A stretch of DNA of 64,000 nucleotides. Source: Colocasia esculenta. Taxonomy: Eukaryota > Streptophyta > Magnoliopsida > Alismatales > Araceae. The notes beneath the pieces were generated by a model. That model had not been told where the DNA came from. It did not search any database and saw only the letters and a program-made list of their open reading frames with translations. This document shows positions 57,701 through 64,000 of this stretch, in pieces (positions within the stretch are counted from its first letter, which is position 1; the number at the start of each line of letters is the position of its first letter). The translations under genes were made by a program, and so were the position numbers. The DNA is taken from NCBI GenBank assembly GCA_014218235.1, contig CM024753.1, positions 189,510,348 to 189,574,347 of the forward strand, written 5' to 3'.

Positions 57701-58799
57701 TTACTTATTGCTAGTCCCTTAGCAATGCACATAAGTAAATAATTGGGACAAACAAGAGTTTAAAACATCATACTTCATGACAAGAAAGTAAGAATGAGAA
57801 TGCTTGGTCATAAATATTTCAAGTTCCAATCGAGAGTGTCAAAGGCAAATATGTCAGTTCATGTCATTAAACAGTTCCTCAAGATACACACAAAATTTCA
57901 TGACTTTTTGTATAATGTTTGAGCATTAATAAGAGAGTGCATGAGCTCTTTACTTATCACTCAAGGATGGTATCAACTCTACACTCCTTAAATTCGATCA
58001 TCGAATTATAGGTAGCTTTCACTCCGCCTAATTCTTTTTTTTTTCATGCTCTTTTTTTTTTCTTTTCATTTACATGGTGTTTCACTTCCCTTCACCGTTT
58101 GACGCGAGCCTCAACTCTTACCTTAGGAGCTACAGGCCCGGTTACTAAGATCAGGGGCATTTTCCATGTTTCTTTTTTTCTCTTATTTTTTTTTCACTAC
58201 TCCACACATTTTCACATTTATTTGTAGGTAGGTAGCTTTTTCCCCATGATTGGTCATCAATAGGAATGTAGAATATCAATCAATCAACCTGAATGTTCGG
58301 TAAAACTCTCATCATCCATTTGAATAGCTTAAAATAATACTTTACTGTGTTGATGAAATTTCAAATGTATTTTGAGGAAGATGCTAAAAACATAACTAGT
58401 TAACTCACCCCTTCAACTCACCACCTTCACAAGTACACACTATGAGTCAAGCTAAAAAAAAATTTCTTGTATGAAATATGAAACATGAACCACAACGTTA
58501 GGGACAAAAATTTGAAAAACCATTTGTCTCTCTCCCCAACTTAAACGACATTGTCCTCAATGGCATAAAAGTAATGACAATAGAATAAAGCCAGTGTAAG
58601 TTAAGAAAGGAGAGATGCAACCTGATGATCACATGCGGGTGGTTGCACACTAGCTTTAGCAAAGGATAGTGGCCAGCAAACACCTAAGACACAAAATAAA
58701 AATGAAATCAATAGAAATCAATTTTCCTAAAAATATTGGGTTGCCTCTCACAAAGCGCTAAGTTTAATGTCTTCAGCCAGACACATGGGGGTAACAGGG
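57701..58799 (-). other. Element H 3' untranslated region
   Basis: AT-rich, with T runs at 58027-58065 and 58165-58195. A 61-codon ORF at 58683-58498 has no recognisable feature. Confidence 0.5.
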
Positions 58800-60557
58800 T
58801 CACGTAACACCCCCAATCAATTGACGCCAAATTTTTTCTTTGTAAGGCATCATTAGCCATGGTGGGTCAAGTGGTCCACACATACCTTGCAGATCAGTAA
58901 GTGATAGAGAAATTAAGGCACTCAAGATCATATCTTCAATTAAGAAATTTTCATTTACACACCTAAGATCTTTATATGTGTTGAACACATCAATGCGGAC
59001 TTGATTATTTTCACCATTTTCACCCACAACTTCCATTTTCAGATCCTCTTTCATGATATTGAGGTCAGATTGAGTTGGATGCTCAGAGGATTGCTTGAAC
59101 TCCACAGGCTGACTTGAGTCAAAAATAGTAGCATGATCAGGAATGAAATGGATATGACTTTCAACACAAGGATGCTTAAAAGGTTCAAGTGCAGTTGACC
59201 AGTCATCTAGTGGTAGCATGTCCATGATCATGTTGGATTTGCCAAGATCAGGGAGAGGTAGGAGTTCCATGTCTTTCTCGACATCAAGAGAGACCCAGTC
59301 AATGTGGACTTCAGGCAAAATTTCTAATTCTTCTCTTACCCAAGAAGAATGATTGATGATTACACCCAGCTCTTTCTCCACAATCACCTCTTCTTTGTCA
59401 CCCACTTGAAATAATGTCACATCAAACTCGGACCCAACATCTGGTTGACACTCTTTCTCTTCTCCCCCCAACTTGAATTCAACTAATTCACTAGAGCTTT
59501 CCTCAAATATGACATCATGGATGGAGTCTTCTTGATGGTCAGTTTCAAGTTGGGCCAAGACAATTGATTGATTTTTAGTGGCACCCATTTCCTCCTGATT
59601 TGACTCATTAAAATTATCTCTCATTTTCCAAGTGGGCATGTCCACAATTATATTGGACTGAGAAGTTCCGAATGGAATTTGAGAGTCAAATTGTTGGTCA
59701 CAATCAAGATAATGATGTTCATATTCATCAATGGGTTGGCATGATGACTGACTATCTTGCCTCCTTCTAATTTCCATCAGTTGAGTAATCAAGAGGTCAG
59801 TTTTGACAAATGATTGCTCTAATTCTTGTTGTTGGTGGGCGAAGGTTTGCTCAAATACTTTTTGAGCATTACAGATCTTTTGTATAGATTGCCCAAATTG
59901 ATCATCAAATAGGCCCGATGGTGGGGGAGAAGTTTAAATGGAATGCGAATCTGCATGTTGTCCCCCATCATGGCCTTGATCATGAATATTATTTTGAAAT
60001 TGGTCCCAAGGAGGAAAGTTGTTGTTAGGAGGACTTTGGGCCAGAATAGGTTGATCTCTAAGTGTTAAATGTGGCATTACTTGTCCAAGTGGTTGGAAGG
60101 GTGTGCCTTCAGGAGCATTTGTTAAGCACACCGGCAGATCAATGCCAATTTTTTTTTGATCGAACCATGATATGATTTCGGCACCTAGAAAGGGTCCTTG
60201 AATTTCCCCTTGAAGATCTTGATAGAGTAAACTCAATTTTTCAGGGGAGACACCTTGGTCAACTTTTGAGTAAGGAGTGGGTGTGGATAACACTTGAAAG
60301 GTTTGGGTCTGGTCTTGGGTTGAGGGAGGTGATGAGATGTAAAGTGGGTCAACATATTTCCTCCACCCTGAATCATACATGTGATCTTTAATTGGGTGAC
60401 CATGAATCAGATAGGCTTGAGTCCATTTGGAGCCATTGGACTGGTAAGTAGAGGTTGAAGGATAAAGTGGGTTAGTTTGAGAGTGAATACCATAATGGGC
60501 TGATCCAATTTGTCCAAATGATGTGCCCATTTCATAACCATGATTGTCAACCCACAT
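58800..60557 (-). pseudogene. 585-residue protein of element H with GYF-like domain, one in-frame stop
   Basis: One reading frame runs from ATG 60557 to the stop at 58802-58800, broken only by TAA at 59936-59934 (codon 208). Residues about 106-165 read like a plant GYF domain: LYQDLQGEIQGPF, then IISWF, IGIDLPV, and APEGTPFQPLGQVMPHL. GYF domains bind proline-rich peptides in translation-repression and splicing factors. The final GYF triplet region is altered (QKKIG where QGFFG or similar is usual). After the stop comes a Gln-rich coiled-coil-like stretch (KVFEQTFAHQQQELEQSF), then a long acidic part of unknown kind. No gag, zinc knuckle or protease motif is seen. The single stop could be a recent mutation or a readthrough site. 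Confidence 0.75.
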
Positions 60558-61664
60558 AAATCCTCTTTTTTTTGTTTTTTGTTTTTAATTTTTTGTTGTT
60601 TTGAAATATTTGATTTTTTTTAAAATATTTTCACACAAGTTAGCAAACAATTAATCCTATGACACCTATGGTTCCCTAAAATATAAACATTTGATTTCTC
60701 ACTAATCAACTGAGGCCTAACTCAAATCCACTCTGAAGCCCGTTAACTGGCCAGGTAAGAGGTGGGAGAGTGGGAGGTTCCCCCTGCTCTCGCAGGGACC
60801 TAATTAAATAACCACTTGTCCACTTAGGCATTTGCCTATGAACCTCTAGCCTTAGACACCAGTTTCCAAACTTGATAGTGGGCCCAAGTGGGCCTAAGTC
60901 TCAAAGCGAACCCTAGGTCAAGTTTCTACTTTCTTTTATTGGGCTTGGGAATGCAAAAGATGCAGGAAGTTGTGGTTTGTGGGCTAAGGAAGGGTGATCA
61001 AATCCCCACCTTATCTTGTTAAGGAAACTGCCCTTAAAATATTTTTAGAAATGATATGTGCACCACAAAATCAAGCAAGGGGTTCGATGCAAGCATGGCA
61101 ATGCATGATCACGCTTTTAAGAAAGTTGAGATTCTCACCTTGCCTCCCGCAATTTTCGACAAGAAAGGAAACTTTTCAAAAAAGAAACTTACCTAAAGAT
61201 GAAAGTCTAAATAATGCATGCCCTAAAGATGGAAAATTTCTAATATTGACATGACATCTTTTATTGGATTCAAGTGATTTATTTTTTTTTGATTTTTTTA
61301 ATGAATTATCTAAACATGACAACTAAAAAAAAGGAAACTGAATCAAGAGGGTTTTAAGGGTACTTACCTCCAACGCAATCCCTCGTTCTTTTGGAAAGTA
61401 AAACAAATAGAAAGAGTGAGAGAGAGAAGGAAACTCACCTCACTTACTTTTTTTACTGCTTTTTGTGTGTGTAATTTTCGGATTTTTTTCCAAAACAGCC
61501 TCTTTTACTTACAGATATCCCTTTTAGGGACAGATTTCTGACAGATTCTTCAATTTTACAATTTTCAGGATTTTTCACTTTTTATTTGATACCTACAAAA
61601 AGAAAGAAAATGTTAGCCTGAATATATACAAATAACACCAAGATTATCAAAACTAAAAATCTAA
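60558..61664 (-). other. Element H leader between PBS and ORF
   Basis: About 1.1 kb. AT-rich with T runs; no supported ORF. An 86-codon plus-strand ORF at 60994-61254 looks like noise. Confidence 0.5.
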
Positions 61665-61683
61665 TTCCCTGGCAACGGCGCCA
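61665..61683 (-). other. Primer binding site of element H (tRNA-Asp type)
   Basis: The minus strand reads TGGCGCCGTTGCCAGGGAA, five bases inside the 5' LTR; close to the tRNA-Asp-type site typical of Athila and related plant gypsy elements. Confidence 0.85.
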
Positions 61684-61688
61684 AAAAT

Positions 61689-62183
61689 TGATAGCCCACG
61701 AATGCGTCGTTAAACACGTGACTAACAATCTCAAAATTATCGGCCTACACTAAGTATTTTGACAATAGTTAAGTGGTGAGAGCGGAGTCGAATCCACGGA
61801 GAACTAGATTTTAGAGTTGAAAATGTTGGGTTTTTAGTTAGGAAAATAGCGTGGTGATATTTAAACTAAGTTGCATTAAGTAAAATTAAACTAATTAAAC
61901 TAGGTAAATAAAGAGAGAGAAGGAGGGAATGATAGAACATGAGACATGATTCAACTTTACGATCTACTAAACAGTAAAAATGTTTAACAAAGAAATAACT
62001 TATTCCAGCCCCAAAAACGTCAACAATTACACTAAAGAAATAGATAAAAGAAAAGAGAGAGAATAAGACAGAGACTAGAAGAGAGAGAGAGACGTGAGAG
62101 AGGAAGCGGGAGAGAGAGAAACGAGAGAGGGATAGAGGAGAGAGAAGAGAGAGGCGAGAAAATAGAGAGAAGAGAGAGTGCAT

Positions 62184-62216
<33 letters not shown>

Positions 62217-62634
62217 AGAGAGGGGATAAAAAGGAGAGAGAGGATAGAGAAGAGAGAGAGAGAGAGAAGCGATAGAGAAGAGAGAGAAAAGAGAGAGAGA
62301 AGAGAGAGAGCGATAGAGGAGAGAGAGAGGCAAGAAGAGAGAGAGCGATAGAGGAGAGAGAGAGGCGCAGCGGCCCTTCACGTTGCATGCAAACGCATGC
62401 AACGTGAAAGGGGGAAGCGGGCGACGTGGCAGGGGGCGAGGCAGCAGGCGGCCTGGGCGCTGGGGCGCGTGGCGCAGGCGGGGCCTGGCGCGCGGGGCAG
62501 GCGGCCGCTGGTGTGCGCGGGCGGGCGCGTGGCGGGCGGCTGGGGCAGGCGGCCGGGCGCGGGGCCAGGCGGGCGCGCACAGGGCGCCGCGCTGTTGCTG
62601 CTGCTGCTTACTGCTTGCTGCTTCTCCTCTGCGA
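61689..62634 (-). repeat. 5' LTR of element H, part before the CACTA insertion
   Basis: Collinear with the first 950 or so bases of the left LTR; the match stops at CTCTGCGA, where element I enters. The (GA)n tract is at about 62051-62369. Confidence 0.88.
62377..62408. repeat. Perfect hairpin with RY motifs in H 5' LTR
   Basis: Identical in arms and loop to 56950-56981. Confidence 0.9.
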
Positions 62635-62659
62635 CACTACAAGAAAAAGCGCATATAGA

Positions 62660-63130
62660 GACCGATTTAGAGACCGAAATTTTCGGTCCTTATTCGGTCC
62701 CAAAATAGGGACCAAATAGAGACTGAAAATTTCAGTCCCAAAAATAGAGACCGAATAATTTCGGTCCCCATTCGGTCCCTATTTAGGGACCGAATAGGGA
62801 TCAGGGACCGAATGGGGACCGAAATTATTCGGTCTCTATTTTTTGGGACCGAATAATTTCGGTCCCTATTCGGTCCCTGAATAGGGACCGAATGGAGACC
62901 GAAATTATTCGGTCTCTATTTTTGGGACTGAATAATTTCAGTCCCTATTCGGTCCCTATTTAGGGACCGAATAGGGACCGAAATTATTCGGTCTCTATTT
63001 TTGTGACTGAATAATTTCAGTCCCTATTCGGTCCCTATTCAGGGACCGAATAGGGACCGAAATTATTCGGTCTCTATATTTGGGACCGAATAATTTCGGT
63101 CCCTATTCGGTTCCTGAATAGGGATCGAAT
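62660..63130. repeat. Subterminal repeats of the CACTA element
   Basis: GGGACCGAAT and its reverse complement ATTCGGTCCC alternate along about 470 bp, often as palindromes around GACCGAAATTATTCGGTC. Such arrays are the usual transposase-binding regions of CACTA elements. They are also able to fold into long hairpins. Confidence 0.88.
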
Positions 63131-63600
63131 TCAGACTACATTTTAGACTGAATTTTGGTAATGAAATTTAGTTCGAAATTACCATAATTATCATAAAATT
63201 ATGTTTATACCAAAAATGTGGATATTGAGAATTTTTTATGCATGGTTAATGAGGTAAATATGATTTATCTACTTTTAGGATAATTTATACTTGATAAATA
63301 TTTTTCAGGAAAATTTTAAATAAAAATTACCATAAACTTGTTTACGTAAGATTTAACATGCATCTAAATGTGAACATGTGTAAGTAGTGGTAGGTATGTG
63401 TAAAAATGTATATATTTATTAGTATATATATATATATATTTATTTATATTTATATGTGTGTTTGTGTTAATAAAAGAAAAGATAAAATAATGTCTAAAAG
63501 ATTATTAGGTATACTTACGTGTTTTAGCTAATACTCAGTTTTAGCTAGGCAAGTGTTCTTGTGAATTGAAGGATTCTTATTCTTCGTCTTTTTTTTCTGA
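63131..63600. other. AT-rich interior of the CACTA element
   Basis: No ORF or repeat of note apart from a (TA)n run near 63423-63440. Confidence 0.5.
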
Positions 63601-63617
63601 CTGTGTTTTGGAAATAG

Positions 63618-63998
63618 TACTAGTAGTGTCAACACATCTATCCAGTAGTGTTGACCTATCTATCTAGTAGTGTTAGTTAACACTATCTGTCCAGTAGTGT
63701 CAACACTATCTATGCAGTACTAGTGTTGACCTATCCGTACTCATGTGTCAACACTATCTATATATCCAGTAGTACTGTCACCATTATCTATCCAGTAGTG
63801 TTGACCGATTTATCCCTTATAGCGTCGACCTATCCCTTCATAGTATCGACCAATACCTTATAGAGAGTTGACACTTTCCTTCAGAGTATCAACACTCTCT
63901 TCTATTCAGGTTGACACACTCTCTGTTAATTTTCAAATCAACTTATAACTCATGTCTCCAGTGACTTAATTAGGTCGACACACCCATATTCTAGGTCG
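63618..63998. repeat. GTGTCAACAC/GTGTTGAC repeat field in the CACTA element
   Basis: About a dozen copies of GTGTCAACA(C), GTGTTGAC(C) or related words, separated by TATC(T/C)A(T)CCAGTA spacers, plus intact GTCGACAC near 63974. These are the CG-to-TG/CA forms expected from a decayed GTGTCGACAC field. Confidence 0.65.
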
Positions 63999-64000
63999 AA

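Larger units (their letters stand above)
56255..62634 (-). mobile_element. Element H: pol-less LTR retrotransposon carrying a GYF-like domain, minus strand
   Basis: The left LTR (56255-57691) and the start of the right LTR (61689-62634) are near-identical where they overlap. The internal region is only about 4.0 kb, with a TGGCGCC-type PBS and a PPT but no protease, RT or integrase. The right LTR is cut by CACTA element I, and its end lies outside the window. The PBS is the type used by Athila and related gypsy groups, so a non-autonomous gypsy derivative is the best reading. Confidence 0.85.
62635..64000. mobile_element. Element I: CACTA (En/Spm) DNA transposon, left end
   Basis: It starts with CACTACAAGAAAAA, the hallmark end of plant CACTA elements, inserted in the right LTR of H after CGA (62632-62634, likely one copy of the 3-bp TSD). 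It runs past the window edge. The first 500 bp are typical subterminal repeats; no transposase is visible in this part. Confidence 0.9.

Noticed and set aside
62690..63125. microRNA precursor hairpin
   Set aside because: The palindromes are multi-copy CACTA subterminal repeats adjoining a CACTACAAGAAAAA end.

Overview
This is nuclear DNA of a flowering plant. It holds one recognisable host gene at its left edge, for chloroplast fructose-1,6-bisphosphatase, with GC-rich exons (perhaps a monocot, but this is weak evidence). Almost everything to its right is transposable elements nested inside one another. Boundaries were set by eye from TG...CA long terminal repeat (LTR) ends, target-site duplications (TSDs), primer binding sites (PBSs), polypurine tracts (PPTs) and coding domains.

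Layout. 1-3481: four-exon FBPase gene on the minus strand and its remaining 5' flank. 3482-15888: a foldback Mutator-like element (MULE) with long inverted repeats and a 9-bp TSD (ATCTTCTAT), about 500 bp upstream of the FBPase start codon. Its middle holds element A (4409-14523), a Tekay/Del-type gypsy element with TSD ATATA. 15889-18685: AT-rich intergenic DNA. 18686-47785: element B, a second Tekay-type gypsy element on the plus strand. Its 3' LTR is split by copia element C (27648-46893, TSD GAGTT), whose integrase gene is split by element D (32487-42473, TSD CTGGG). D is a Tat/Ogre-like retrotransposon with a long gag-type ORF and no pol. The end of B's 3' LTR is broken by E (from 47786). 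E is broken by gypsy element F (from 48823), whose LTR contains solo LTR G (50636-53590, TSD TGAGG). F's internal part is broken by H (from 56255), a pol-less retrotransposon with a tRNA-Asp-type PBS. H's right LTR is broken by CACTA transposon I (from 62635), which runs off the window. The B>E>F>H>I chain is five insertions deep; the order E>F rests on one LTR edge each.

What stands out. H encodes a protein with a GYF-domain-like segment, apparently captured from a host gene. One LTR of A carries a short array of plant telomere repeats that its partner lacks. The LTRs of several families carry clusters of short CG-containing motifs (GCGAC/GTCGC in A, B, F and G; TGTCGACA in C and, in decayed form, in I; AATCGCGTC in D). 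D's LTR has duplicated its own end together with its primer binding site. The polyproteins of A, B and C are dead; in B most stop codons look like CAG to TAG changes. D's ORF is uninterrupted and H's has a single in-frame stop.

No rRNA gene, functional tRNA gene, CRISPR array or bacterial-type feature was seen.
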